22,804 nucleotides of DNA from DASUTB01 sp036374835 (GCA_036374835.1 DASUTB010000050.1:1-22804); one strand, 5' to 3'. Shown: positions 6,959 through 15,411, counted from the stretch's first letter. Notes: generated by a model from the sequence alone, not told the origin. Made by a program: numbers and translations.

Positions 6959-8118
6959 GAACTCAGGTCGGGATCGTGGGCGCCGGCCCCGCCGGCCTAC
7001 TGCTGTCGCACCTGCTGCACCAGCGCGGCATCTCATCGGTCGTGCTGGAGGCGCGCAGCCGCGACTATATCGAGCACCGAGTGCGCGCGGGGGTGCTCGA
7101 GCAGGGCACCGTCGACACGCTGCGCGAGGCAGACCTGTCCAAGCGGCTCGACGTTCAGGGACTGCGGCACGAAGGCATCGAGTTGCGTTTCGACGGTGCG
7201 GGTCACCGCGTTCCGATGGCGGATCTCACCGGACGGGCCATCACCGTGTACGGGCAGCAGGAGATCATCAAGGATTTGGTCGCGCAGCGGCTCGCCGACG
7301 GCGGCGACGTGCGGTTCGAGGTGTCGGACGTCGGGGTGGACGGGATCGCCGGCTCGAATCCGACGATCGGTTTCCGCCACGACGGCCGCGACGAGACGCT
7401 CGAGTGCGACTTCGTGGCCGGCTGCGACGGTTTCCATGGCGTTTCCCGCGACAGCGCCCCCGCAGGTGCGCTGCACGTTCTGGAGCGCGAGTATCCGTTC
7501 GCCTGGCTCGGCATCCTGGCCGAGGCGCCGCCGGCGGTCGACGAACTCATCTACTGCCTGCACGAGAACGGCTTCGCGCTGTACAGCATGCGCTCGCCGA
7601 CGATCTCGCGGCTGTACCTGCAGGTCGTCGTCGACGAGGACATCGACAAGTGGCCGGACGACCGCATCTGGGACGAGCTCACCACGCGATTCGCCCTGGC
7701 CGGGTCGGACTGGAAGCCCACTCCCGGCCCGATCATCGACAAAGGCGTCACGCCGATGCGCAGCTTCGTCACCGAGCCGATGCAGGTCGGCCGGCTCTTT
7801 CTGGCCGGGGACGCGGCGCACATCGTGCCGCCGACCGGCGCCAAGGGCCTCAACCTCGCGGTCAACGACGTTCGCCTGCTCGCCGGTGCCCTCGAGGCGT
7901 GGTACGCGTCGGGAGACGACGCCCTTCTCGAAAGCTACTCCCGCGATGCGCTTCGCCGGGTATGGCGCGTCCAGCACTTCTCGTGGTGGATGACCCAGAT
8001 GCTGCACCGCTTCCCGGACGACGACGAGTACGGCCACCGCGTTCAGGTCGCCCAGCTGCGCAACGTCGTCGAGTCGCCCGCCTACGCCAAAGCGCTCTCC
8101 GAGAACTATGTCGGCTAG
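6955..8118 (+). CDS. pobA: 4-hydroxybenzoate 3-monooxygenase
   Basis: FAD-dependent aromatic hydroxylase converting 4-hydroxybenzoate to protocatechuate, the substrate of PcaHG. The 387 residues compare with 394 in the Pseudomonas enzyme. Visible: the FAD-binding GAGPAG (9-14), HRVRAGVLEQG (41-51), the DG motif CDGFHG (157-162), and GRLFLAGDAAHIVPPTGAKG (279-298) containing the flavin-contacting Asp285 and Pro292. Active-site residues known from Pseudomonas appear at matching places: Tyr200 (ELIY), Ser211 and Arg213 (YSMRS) and Tyr385 (ENYVG). The ATG has GGGAGG 5 nt upstream and overlaps the transporter stop by 4 nt. The residues at 33-36 (ARSR) differ from those of the NADPH-specific Pseudomonas protein, so coenzyme preference may differ. 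Confidence 0.95.
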   Translation: MRTQVGIVGAGPAGLLLSHLLHQRGISSVVLEARSRDYIEHRVRAGVLEQGTVDTLREADLSKRLDVQGLRHEGIELRFDGAGHRVPMADLTGRAITVYGQQEIIKDLVAQRLADGGDVRFEVSDVGVDGIAGSNPTIGFRHDGRDETLECDFVAGCDGFHGVSRDSAPAGALHVLEREYPFAWLGILAEAPPAVDELIYCLHENGFALYSMRSPTISRLYLQVVVDEDIDKWPDDRIWDELTTRFALAGSDWKPTPGPIIDKGVTPMRSFVTEPMQVGRLFLAGDAAHIVPPTGAKGLNLAVNDVRLLAGALEAWYASGDDALLESYSRDALRRVWRVQHFSWWMTQMLHRFPDDDEYGHRVQVAQLRNVVESPAYAKALSENYVG

Positions 8119-8148
8119 TCGTCGGCCGGTTCCGGCTCTCGCTGGTGA

Positions 8149-10536
8149 CTAATCGACGGTCACGGTCTGTTTGCGGTAGTTGTTCGCGTTGCCGTTCGGG
8201 TCGTACCGCGCCTCGGTGTTGCCTGCGACGTCGACCGAGAACCAGTGCACGGTGGTCGTGCCCGACGTCAGCTCGATCGCCGCTTCGCCCTCGCGCAGGC
8301 CGGCCGAGCTCACCATGGCCGACTCGTAGTCCGGCCGACTGCCGTCCAGCGTGTAGTGGATGGTCACCGGCTCCGACGTGTCGAACGTGACGCCGTCGTC
8401 GGTGAGTTCGAGGATCGTCTTCGGCGGCGTGGTGTCCTTCCCGTACGCGGCGGCCACCTCGAACAGGCCGATCAGCCCGCTGGCGAACTCCATCGCCTCG
8501 TGGAAGCCCTCCTCGAACGGGGGCTGGAAGCCGACCGCGTCCCAGTCACCTTCGGCCGGGTCCCAGAGGTCGGCGCCGACCTCGAAGTCCCAGCCGAAGA
8601 TGCCCTTGTTGTACCAGTGCTCGTCGGCCGAGTTGCCGGCCGCCGAGTACAGGACGTCGATGACCGGCCCGGTGCGGCCCGGCCACACCGCCGTTCCGCG
8701 CCACGAGTGGACGGCGGAAAGGATGTGGCTGGACGAGGCCCAGAAGTAGTCCTCTTCACCGACCGTCGGCCGTGGCAGCGGGATGCGGCCGTCCGCGATA
8801 TAGGCGCCCGGTGGCCACATGAAGTAACCGCCGTAGGAGTGTGTGTTCATGACGAACTTGATGTTCGGATACTCCTCGGTGAGCCAGACCTCGTTGCGGG
8901 CTTCCGGCTCGGACAACTCGGATTCGCCGGAGTACACGGCGCTGTAGCACAGCCCGGATGCGCCGGCGTAGCCGTCGAAGCGGGATCCGGCGCTGAAGTT
9001 GCGGTTCAGGTCGACGCCCCAGAAGTTTCGGACGAACGGGTCGCTGAGCTCCGGCCCGCAGTAGTTGGTCATGTTCTTGCGCTGGAAGTTGTAGTCGTAG
9101 AACGAGTAGTGACCACCGTCGGGATTCACCGTCGGGATGATGAAGACGTCGACGTTCCGGAGCAGTTGCTTCGTCGCAGCGTCGGTCTCGGAGTTGCGCA
9201 GCAACCGCTCGGCGGCCTCGACCGCCACCAACGGCGTCACCCATTCGCGCGCGTGTTCCTGCGAGTAGGCGAGCACACCGGTCTTCGATCCGTCCCGGTG
9301 CTCACCGATCCGGATCGCCTTGACCGTGAACGGTTCCCGGGAGATCGACTCGGGCGCATCCAGGAAGTCCCACAGCGGCTCAGTGCCGGCCACGGTCACG
9401 CCATCACCGGAGTTGCCGCGATACGTCGACGCCGAGACCAGGGCCGAAGCTTGCGGGGATGTGTTGATCGCATCGACGACCTCGGCGGCCGTGCTGGCCA
9501 GGTCGCCGTCGCCGTCGGTCGCGAGCGAGACGGCGATCGTCGTCCCACCCTCGACGGCGACCGACAGCGGGCTGCTTGGCACGCCCGGATCGCGCGTCTC
9601 GAGCACCAAGTCGTTGCCGCCCTCATGACCCCACGCGTGCGACGTGACATAGAACGCGTTGGCGGCGGCCGTGCCGATGAGGGCCTGGGCGTGCCGGCGG
9701 TAGCCGTTCGTCGTGTACGGCAACTCGATGATCTCGGTGAGGTTGGGGAACTCCGCGGCCAGCGCCTCGATCCGTTCGGTCACCTCGGTCGGGTCCATGT
9801 AGTGGTCGACGAACCCGGTCGCGTAGTGCGGGCCGTCCGCCTTGCGCGGCTCGCCGAGCCATTGCACGACGTCGGCGGTCGTCTGGCCGCCCATGCTGCT
9901 TGTGATCGTGATTTCGTCCGGGATCTGATCAACGTGGACCGGGTCGTTGAAGCGGTGGTAGAGGTACTGACCGGCGTCCACGAACCGGCTCATGGTGTAG
10001 CTGTTGCCGTCCCAGCTCACCGTCAGCACCGTCGCGCTGTCCGCTCCGGCCGAGCTCTTCACCTCGACGTTGAGATAGGTCTCGCCGCCGATGCTCTCGA
10101 ACCACTCCGACCGCAGCACCGTCAGCGTGTCGATCGCTTGCGCCGATACGTCCTCGAGTCGTTCCAGCGTGCTCGCGCGCTCGGCGATGACTTCGGCGGT
10201 TTCGTTCGCGGAGACGATCGGCTCGCCGACGGCGAAACCCTGCTCGCGCAGGGCGTCCTGCTGGGCGGCCGTAGCTACGACGTGGACCTCGATCCGGCTG
10301 CCGGCCGGCTTTGCGTATTCGGTGACGTCGGCGCCGGCTGCGATCAGGTCGAGAACCTCATCCTGGTCTGTGACGTAGACCTTCACCAACTCTGCCGGTT
10401 CCTCCACGCCCGGTGGCATGAGCGGCTCGTCCGGCTCGGGTCCGGCGCCGGCCGCCATGGGCAGTCCGGCGATCAGTACGGGTACCGCAGCGATGACGAC
10501 ATAACGCATACGCCGATGCACGGAAAACGACCTCAT
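8149..10536 (-). CDS. Secreted M14-family zinc carboxypeptidase with inserted and C-terminal accessory domains
   Basis: A 795-residue exported metallopeptidase. An N-terminal signal sequence (basic MRSFSVHRRMRY, hydrophobic 12-30, AGA cleavage region near 30-32) is followed by a propeptide-like region to about 240. The M14 catalytic domain starts near 244; zinc ligands are His428 and Glu431 (QEHAREW) and His566 (NTHSYGG), with substrate-binding Asn511-Arg512 (DLNRN) and catalytic Glu652 (GWDFEVG). About 120 residues (roughly 285-405) separate the first strand from the zinc motif and form an inserted beta-rich domain. The C-terminus (703-795, TTPPKTILEL to the end) resembles the chitobiase/hexosaminidase C-terminal type domain. 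GGAGG lies 7 nt before the ATG. It is convergent with pobA (30-nt gap) and unrelated to it in function. Confidence 0.92.
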   Translation of the reverse strand: MRSFSVHRRMRYVVIAAVPVLIAGLPMAAGAGPEPDEPLMPPGVEEPAELVKVYVTDQDEVLDLIAAGADVTEYAKPAGSRIEVHVVATAAQQDALREQGFAVGEPIVSANETAEVIAERASTLERLEDVSAQAIDTLTVLRSEWFESIGGETYLNVEVKSSAGADSATVLTVSWDGNSYTMSRFVDAGQYLYHRFNDPVHVDQIPDEITITSSMGGQTTADVVQWLGEPRKADGPHYATGFVDHYMDPTEVTERIEALAAEFPNLTEIIELPYTTNGYRRHAQALIGTAAANAFYVTSHAWGHEGGNDLVLETRDPGVPSSPLSVAVEGGTTIAVSLATDGDGDLASTAAEVVDAINTSPQASALVSASTYRGNSGDGVTVAGTEPLWDFLDAPESISREPFTVKAIRIGEHRDGSKTGVLAYSQEHAREWVTPLVAVEAAERLLRNSETDAATKQLLRNVDVFIIPTVNPDGGHYSFYDYNFQRKNMTNYCGPELSDPFVRNFWGVDLNRNFSAGSRFDGYAGASGLCYSAVYSGESELSEPEARNEVWLTEEYPNIKFVMNTHSYGGYFMWPPGAYIADGRIPLPRPTVGEEDYFWASSSHILSAVHSWRGTAVWPGRTGPVIDVLYSAAGNSADEHWYNKGIFGWDFEVGADLWDPAEGDWDAVGFQPPFEEGFHEAMEFASGLIGLFEVAAAYGKDTTPPKTILELTDDGVTFDTSEPVTIHYTLDGSRPDYESAMVSSAGLREGEAAIELTSGTTTVHWFSVDVAGNTEARYDPNGNANNYRKQTVTVD

Positions 10537-10679
10537 TGTCCTGCCTCCGCGTCCGCTGAAGCCAAATGTGACGCTTTACTGCATCGAACGCCCGTTACCG
10601 TCAGCCGTCAATGCTGCACATGTCGGAACCTCTTCATGCAATTGACGTGCCGGTCCGGTAGAGAGGTCGGCTTGCTCGG

Positions 10680-11255
10680 TCAGCGGGCGTCGAGGAACGC
10701 GAGCACCCGGCGCCCGAGCTCCCCGGCGGCGTCCGCGTCGTAGGACGGCAGGCTGGAGTCGGCGAACAGGTGCTGATCGCCGGGATAGAGGTACAGCTCG
10801 CCGTCCTTGGCCGCCGCGACGATCTCCCTGGCCGCTTCGATGTCGCCCTCGTCGACGAAGAAGGGGTCCTTGTCCATGGCGTGGACCTGCACCGGCAGGC
10901 TCGCGGGCCAACTCGACCCGAACTCCGAGGGCGGCAGGCTGGCGTGGAAGAACAGCGCCCCCCGGGCTCCAGGGCGGGTCTGCGCCAGCTTCTGGGCCGG
11001 CATCACGCCGATCGAGTAGCCGGCGTAGACGAGCTCGGAAGGCAGGCCGTCGGCCGCGCGTACGCCGCGCTCGAGGACCTCGCCGAAGCCCACCTGCTGG
11101 GCGTAGCCGATTCCGTCGTCGAGGCTCTCGAACGTCTGCCCGTCATACAGATCGGGCGTGTGGACCTTATGCCCATGCTCGCGCAGCTCCGCGGCGAAGG
11201 CGTGGACGCCCTCAGTGAGACCGTGCGCGTGGTGGAACAACAACATTTCAGCCAT
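10680..11255 (-). CDS. Dienelactone hydrolase-like alpha/beta hydrolase
   Basis: A 191-residue cytosolic hydrolase of the dienelactone hydrolase group. It starts with LLFHHAHGLTEGV (5-17), the oxyanion-loop region; the nucleophile motif is GYSIGV (79-84), with Ser81 in place of the cysteine found in classical dienelactone hydrolases. Asp130 (DKDPFF; Asp128 is the alternative) and His162 (GDQHLF) complete the expected triad with spacing close to the family. ATG at 11253-11255 has GAGGAG 5 nt upstream. It is divergently transcribed from the ArsR-type regulator gene across an 85-nt gap and is its likely target. The substrate cannot be told from the sequence; a role in the pca pathway is not supported because dienelactone belongs to chlorocatechol breakdown. 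Confidence 0.85.
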   Translation of the reverse strand: MAEMLLFHHAHGLTEGVHAFAAELREHGHKVHTPDLYDGQTFESLDDGIGYAQQVGFGEVLERGVRAADGLPSELVYAGYSIGVMPAQKLAQTRPGARGALFFHASLPPSEFGSSWPASLPVQVHAMDKDPFFVDEGDIEAAREIVAAAKDGELYLYPGDQHLFADSSLPSYDADAAGELGRRVLAFLDAR

Positions 11256-11303
11256 GAGGACTCCTCGGTATCGACGACGACCGACGCGTGTTTACGCTCG
11301 ACT

Positions 11304-11341
11304 TTGACGGAACGATCCAACACTATAGACTGATCGAACAA
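11304..11341. promoter_or_regulatory. Divergent overlapping promoter and operator dyad
   Basis: For the plus-strand regulator, TTGACG (11304-11309) and TAGACT (11326-11331) are separated by 16 nt, which would put the transcription start at about 11338-11341, on the ATG itself. On the minus strand, the same CTATAG core gives TATAGT with TTGCTC 18 nt upstream, directed to the hydrolase. The dyad CGATC (11313-11317)-N14-GATCG (11332-11336) is centred on this core and would suit an ArsR-type dimer that represses both genes. Confidence 0.5.
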
Positions 11342-11922
11342 TGTCGAGCAATACCGAGATACCGGACTACGACCTCCCGGACATGGTCGAGGTGTGGACT
11401 CCCGCGCAGCTGCGCGCGATAGCCGATCCGCTGCGCAGCACGATCCTGGATCTCGTGCTGGAGCGGGCCGCGACCGTGGCCGAGCTCGCCGCGGCGGTCG
11501 GACGTCCCAAGAGCACCGTTGCGCACCACGTCAACGTGCTGGTGGACGCGGGAATGCTCAAAGTCGTGCGGACCCGTAAGGTGCGAGCGATCGACGAGCG
11601 GTACTACGGGCGTACCGGCCGCACCGTCTACGTGGGCGTGGCCCGCCGGCCGGGCGACACCGAGACTCCCGTGTGCATCAACGAGTTGTCGGTCGCCGCC
11701 GCCGAGTCGGTACCGGCGCACGAGGCGGACACGCTCTACACCACGCTGCGGCACGTGCGTATCCCGCCCGAGCGTGCCGCGGAGTTCTGGCGACGAGTCG
11801 AGGAGCTCATCCGGGATTTCACCCGGCTGCCACGTTCGGGCGACACGGTGTACGGATTGGTCGCGGGCCTTTACCCGACGGACCACCCAACGCTGCCCGA
11901 GCCGGAGCACTCCGACGAGTGA
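11341..11922 (+). CDS. ArsR-type winged-helix transcriptional regulator
   Basis: A 193-residue regulator. The winged helix-turn-helix spans about residues 19-85: LRAIADPLRSTILDLVLE (24-41), then TVAELAAAVGRPKSTVAHHVNVLVDAGML (in pieces 45-73) with the recognition helix around PKSTVAHHV. No cysteine pair or other metal-binding motif of the metal-sensing ArsR proteins is seen, so a small-molecule ligand or none is more likely. The remaining 100 residues may bind effector or mediate dimerisation. No ribosome site precedes the ATG; the promoter position suggests a leaderless mRNA. It is divergent from the dienelactone hydrolase-like gene and convergent, with a 9-nt gap, with the stress protein gene. 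Confidence 0.85.
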   Translation: MSSNTEIPDYDLPDMVEVWTPAQLRAIADPLRSTILDLVLERAATVAELAAAVGRPKSTVAHHVNVLVDAGMLKVVRTRKVRAIDERYYGRTGRTVYVGVARRPGDTETPVCINELSVAAAESVPAHEADTLYTTLRHVRIPPERAAEFWRRVEELIRDFTRLPRSGDTVYGLVAGLYPTDHPTLPEPEHSDE

Positions 11923-11931
11923 TGGCTCGGC

Positions 11932-12807
11932 CTAGTGCGGGACGATCATCACCGGGCACGGCGAGTGGTGCAGCACCCCGTGACTCACCGAGCCGACCCG
12001 CAGGTGGGGGAACATTCCGCCACCGCGCCGGCCGACGACGAGCAGGTCCGCGTTGGACGCGGCACGGACGAGCACGTCGGTCGGATGGCCGACTTCGAGA
12101 TCCTCGATTACCTTCACGCCCGGATACGAGGCGGCTTTGGCCGCGATGGTCTCGGTGAGCGTCTTACGGGCGGCGTCCTCGTCGGCGTGCTCGGCACGGA
12201 TGACCGCCTCGGGCCTGGCGTACAGCCATGCGTCGGCCATGGCGGCGCTGATTTCGCGCCACGCGTAGACCGCGCGCAGCGGTACCCCGCGAACGCTTGC
12301 TTCGGTGAACGCCAGTTCAACGGCGGCCAGAGAGCCCGTCGAACGGTCCACGCCCACGACGATCTCACGGCCCGCCTCGCCGAGCGGTCCTTGCACGACG
12401 GTCACCGGCACGTCGGCATGTTCCGCGACGCCGTGCGCCACCGAGCCGAGGAGCAAGCCGGTGAAGCCGCCCTCGCCACGCCCGCCGACAACGAGAACGG
12501 ACGCGTTCGCAGCCGCTTCGAGCAGTGCCGGGCGGGCGTCGCCGGCGAGCAGCCGAGTCGTCACGTCGACATCCGGTTCGGCGTTGAGCGCCACCGTTCT
12601 GGCGTCGTCCAGCAGCCGGCCGGCGTCCTCGCGAGCCCATCGACCCACGTGTCCGTAGGCGGCGCTCTCGGGCATCTCATAGAGCCACTTCTGGAGCGCA
12701 TTGCCGATGACCAGCGGCACGTCTCGCAGCACCGCCTCGCGGGCGGCCCAGTGAACGGCGTACTTGCTCGTTTCGGAACCGTCGACGCCGACGAAGATCT
12801 CGCTCAT
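11932..12807 (-). CDS. Tandem-domain universal stress protein
   Basis: A 291-residue cytosolic protein made of two UspA domains (about 1-140 and 145-291). Each has the beta-strand 1 motif (IFVGVDGSETSK; IVVGVDRSTGS) and an ATP-binding loop of the G-x2-G-x9-G(S/T) type (GGRGEGGFTGLLLGS and GRRGGGMFPHLRVGS), so both halves probably bind ATP. Such two-domain proteins are typical of actinobacteria and often respond to hypoxia or stationary phase. I chose the ATG at 12805-12807 with AGGAGG 4 nt upstream; the in-frame GTG at 12820-12822 would place the ribosome site inside the gene. It lies 110 nt downstream of the phosphoketolase gene on the same strand, a gap that holds a DosR-like sequence. Confidence 0.93.
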   Translation of the reverse strand: MSEIFVGVDGSETSKYAVHWAAREAVLRDVPLVIGNALQKWLYEMPESAAYGHVGRWAREDAGRLLDDARTVALNAEPDVDVTTRLLAGDARPALLEAAANASVLVVGGRGEGGFTGLLLGSVAHGVAEHADVPVTVVQGPLGEAGREIVVGVDRSTGSLAAVELAFTEASVRGVPLRAVYAWREISAAMADAWLYARPEAVIRAEHADEDAARKTLTETIAAKAASYPGVKVIEDLEVGHPTDVLVRAASNADLLVVGRRGGGMFPHLRVGSVSHGVLHHSPCPVMIVPH

Positions 12808-12874
12808 GGCTCCTCCTGTCACCCCAGCTCACGGTATCCGGCCGTTGCACACTACCGCCTGAGGTCCCCGCCGC

Positions 12875-12894
12875 ATGAGGACCAAGGTCGGGAG
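12875..12894. promoter_or_regulatory. DosR/DevR-like box upstream of the universal stress protein gene
   Basis: The 20-mer ATGAGGACCAAGGTCGGGAG agrees at 13 of 20 positions, by my hand count, with the mycobacterial DosR consensus TTSGGGACTWWAGTCCCSAA, including the central GGAC-N4-GTC core. A second GGGACC half-site lies at 12863-12868 on the minus strand. They are about 55-87 nt upstream of the stress protein start. Universal stress genes are classic DosR targets, but this match is imperfect. Confidence 0.3.
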
Positions 12895-12917
12895 CAGGAT
12901 CTTGGCCGCCGGGCAGC

Positions 12918-15380
12918 CTACTGGTCGGCACCGGTGTCGCTGGTGTCATCCGACGGTGTCGCGGTGACGCCGGCGGCTCGGGCGTCCGGCCACACCCAGT
13001 CGCGGATGGCGGGATCGTCGTCACCGTGTTCGCGGGTGTACTGGCGTGCGCGGAGGCGCTCGTCCACCATCTTCTGGCGGAGGACGGCCGCCCTCGACTG
13101 CAGCCCGGGCACCCGGTCGATAACGTCGATCACCAGATGGAACCGGTCGAGGTCGTTGAGCATGACCATGTCGAACGGGGTGGTGGTCGTGCCCTCTTCC
13201 TTGTAGCCGCGCACGTGCAGGTTGCCGTGGTTGCGCCGCCGGTAGGTCAACCGGTGGATCAGCCAGGGATAGCCGTGGTACGCGAAGATGATCGGCTTGT
13301 CGGTCGTGAACAGGGAGTCAAATTCCCTGTCGGGAAGGCCGTGCGGGTGCTCGTGCTCGTCCTGGAGCCGCATCAGGTCGACCACGTTGACCACCCGTAC
13401 TTTGAGGTCCGGCAAATGGTGGCGCAGCAGATCGGTGGCGGCCAGCGTCTCCAGCGTCGGGACGTCGCCGGCGCAGCCGAGTACGACGTCGGGATCACCG
13501 TCGTCGTTGCCGGCCCAGTCCCAGATGCCGATGCCGCGGGTGCAGTGGGCGATCGCCTCGTCCATCGTCAGCCACTGCGGCGAGGGCTGCTTGCCGGTCA
13601 CCACGACGTTGACGTAGTTGCGGCTGCGCAGGCAGTGGTCGTAGGTGGACAGGAGCGTATTGGCGTCCGGTGGTAGGTAGACGCGGATGATGTCCGCCTT
13701 CTTGTTCACGACATGGTCGATGAAACCGGGATCCTGGTGTGTGAAGCCGTTGTGGTCCTGCCGCCACACGTGCGAGGACAACAGGTAGTTCAGCGACGGG
13801 ATGGGCCGGCGCCACGGGATGTCCCGGGTGACTTTCAGCCACTTGGCGTGCTGGTTGAACATCGAGTCGACGATGTGGATGAACGCCTCGTAACTGTTGA
13901 ACACGCCGTGCCGGCCGGTGAGCAGGTAGCCTTCGAGCCAGCCCTGGCACTGGTGTTCGGAGAGCATCTCGACGACGCGGCCCGACGTCGAAAGGTGCTC
14001 GTCGGTGGGCAGGATCTCTGCCTGCCATACCTTCGCGCCGGCGTCGATGGTGGCTCCCAGCCGGTTGGAAGCGGTCTCGTCCGGCCCGAACACCCGGAAG
14101 CTATTCGGGTTGTGTTCGACGACACCGGCCAGCCAGTTGCCCAGCACCCGAGTCGCCTCGGCAACCGCACCGCCGGGTGTGGGGACGTCGACGGCGTGCG
14201 CGCGGAAGTCCGGGAGCTTCAGGTCACGCGTGAGTTCGCCGCCGTTGGCATGCGGGTTGGCGCTCATCCGGCGGAGCCCCTGCGGGTTCAGCGCTCGGAT
14301 GTGATCGCGCAGGCGACCGTCCTCGTCGAACAGCTCATCGGGTCGGTACGAACGCATCCACGCTTCGAGCCGCTTGGTGTTCTCGGTGTCGCCGCGAACG
14401 TTGCTCATCGGCACCTGGTGCGACCGGTGGGTGTTCTCGATCTGCTTGCCGTCGATCTCACGCGGACCGGTCCAGCCCTTGGGCGTCTTGAACACGATCG
14501 CCGGCCAGGCGGCCCTTCCGGTCAGCGCGTCGTTCGCCGCCGCCGAGCGGATCCGGTCAATCTCGTCGAGCGCCTCGTCCAGCAAGATGGCGAAGCGCTG
14601 ATGGACCGACGCCGGGTCCTCACCGTCGAAGCCGCCTTCGAACCAGTACGGCCGGTGGCCGTTGCCCACGAGGAACGCCTCCAGCTCCTCGCGCGGTATC
14701 CGCGCGAAGACCGTCGGATTGGCGATCTTGTACCCGTTGAGGTGCAGGATCGGCAGCACGGTGCCGTCGGTGGCCGGGTTGAGGAACTTGTTGCCGTGCC
14801 AGCCGGTGGCCAGCGGCCCGGTCTCGGCCTCGCCGTCGCCGATGACGCAGGTGACGATCAAGTCGGGATTGTCGAAGGCGGCACCGTACGCGTGCGACAG
14901 CGCGTATCCCAGCTCGCCGCCCTCGTGGATGGAGCCCGGAGTCTCCGGGGCGACGTGGCTCGGGATGCCTCCGGGGAAGGAGAACTGCCGGAACAACTCG
15001 CGCATACCGTCCGCGTCGTCGCCCACGCCGGAGTAGACCTCGCTGTAAGTGCCCTCCAGCCAGGACGCGGAGACCAGCGACGGGCCGCCGTGGCCGGGTC
15101 CGCTGATGTAGATCATGTTCAGGTCGCGTTCGACGATGGCCCGGTTCAGGTGCGCGTACAGGAAGTTCTGGCCAGGCGAGGTACCCCAGTGGCCGAGCAA
15201 CCGGGGCTTGATGTGCTCGGCCACGAGCGGCTCGCGCAGCAAGGGGTTGTCGAGCAGGTAGATTTGCCCGACGGACAGGTAGTTGGCCGCCCGCCACCAC
15301 GCGTCGATCCGCGCGATGAGGTCGGCATCGATCGAACCCGTGCCGCCTGTCGTAGCGGGCCGTGTTGCCGTGTCGGTCAT
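12918..15380 (-). CDS. xfp: Xylulose-5-phosphate/fructose-6-phosphate phosphoketolase
   Basis: Thiamine-diphosphate enzyme that splits xylulose 5-phosphate (and usually fructose 6-phosphate) with phosphate into acetyl phosphate and an aldose phosphate. The 820 residues have the full family length. Visible: LLGHWGTSPGQ (61-71) and GPGHGGPS (94-101) with the conserved His64 and His97; His142; family signature EGGELGYALSHAYG (153-166); and the diphosphate-binding GDGEAETG (181-188) followed by Asn215 (LNGYKIANPT). C-terminal WLIHRLTYRR and HVRGYKEEGTTTTPFDM segments are typical. The ATG at 15378-15380 has only a weak AAGG about 8 nt upstream; the in-frame extension to 15482 runs into the next gene and lacks similarity. 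No acetate kinase is adjacent. Confidence 0.95.
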   Translation of the reverse strand: MTDTATRPATTGGTGSIDADLIARIDAWWRAANYLSVGQIYLLDNPLLREPLVAEHIKPRLLGHWGTSPGQNFLYAHLNRAIVERDLNMIYISGPGHGGPSLVSASWLEGTYSEVYSGVGDDADGMRELFRQFSFPGGIPSHVAPETPGSIHEGGELGYALSHAYGAAFDNPDLIVTCVIGDGEAETGPLATGWHGNKFLNPATDGTVLPILHLNGYKIANPTVFARIPREELEAFLVGNGHRPYWFEGGFDGEDPASVHQRFAILLDEALDEIDRIRSAAANDALTGRAAWPAIVFKTPKGWTGPREIDGKQIENTHRSHQVPMSNVRGDTENTKRLEAWMRSYRPDELFDEDGRLRDHIRALNPQGLRRMSANPHANGGELTRDLKLPDFRAHAVDVPTPGGAVAEATRVLGNWLAGVVEHNPNSFRVFGPDETASNRLGATIDAGAKVWQAEILPTDEHLSTSGRVVEMLSEHQCQGWLEGYLLTGRHGVFNSYEAFIHIVDSMFNQHAKWLKVTRDIPWRRPIPSLNYLLSSHVWRQDHNGFTHQDPGFIDHVVNKKADIIRVYLPPDANTLLSTYDHCLRSRNYVNVVVTGKQPSPQWLTMDEAIAHCTRGIGIWDWAGNDDGDPDVVLGCAGDVPTLETLAATDLLRHHLPDLKVRVVNVVDLMRLQDEHEHPHGLPDREFDSLFTTDKPIIFAYHGYPWLIHRLTYRRRNHGNLHVRGYKEEGTTTTPFDMVMLNDLDRFHLVIDVIDRVPGLQSRAAVLRQKMVDERLRARQYTREHGDDDPAIRDWVWPDARAAGVTATPSDDTSDTGADQ

Positions 15381-15411
15381 GGTGCGAGCCTTTCGATCAG
15401 TCGTATCAATT

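Noticed and set aside
8119..8148. GCCGG-TT-CCGGC palindrome between pobA and the M14 gene as terminator
   Set aside because: The loop is too short and no T-run follows; too weak to call.
8245..10743. 832-codon open frame on the plus strand opposite the M14 peptidase
   Set aside because: High-GC shadow of a clear peptidase gene; Arg/Val/Asp-rich translation without family motifs.
10680..11255. Assignment of the dienelactone hydrolase-like gene as the missing pcaD
   Set aside because: Short DLH-type protein with GYSIGV motif; PcaD belongs to a different, longer alpha/beta hydrolase group.
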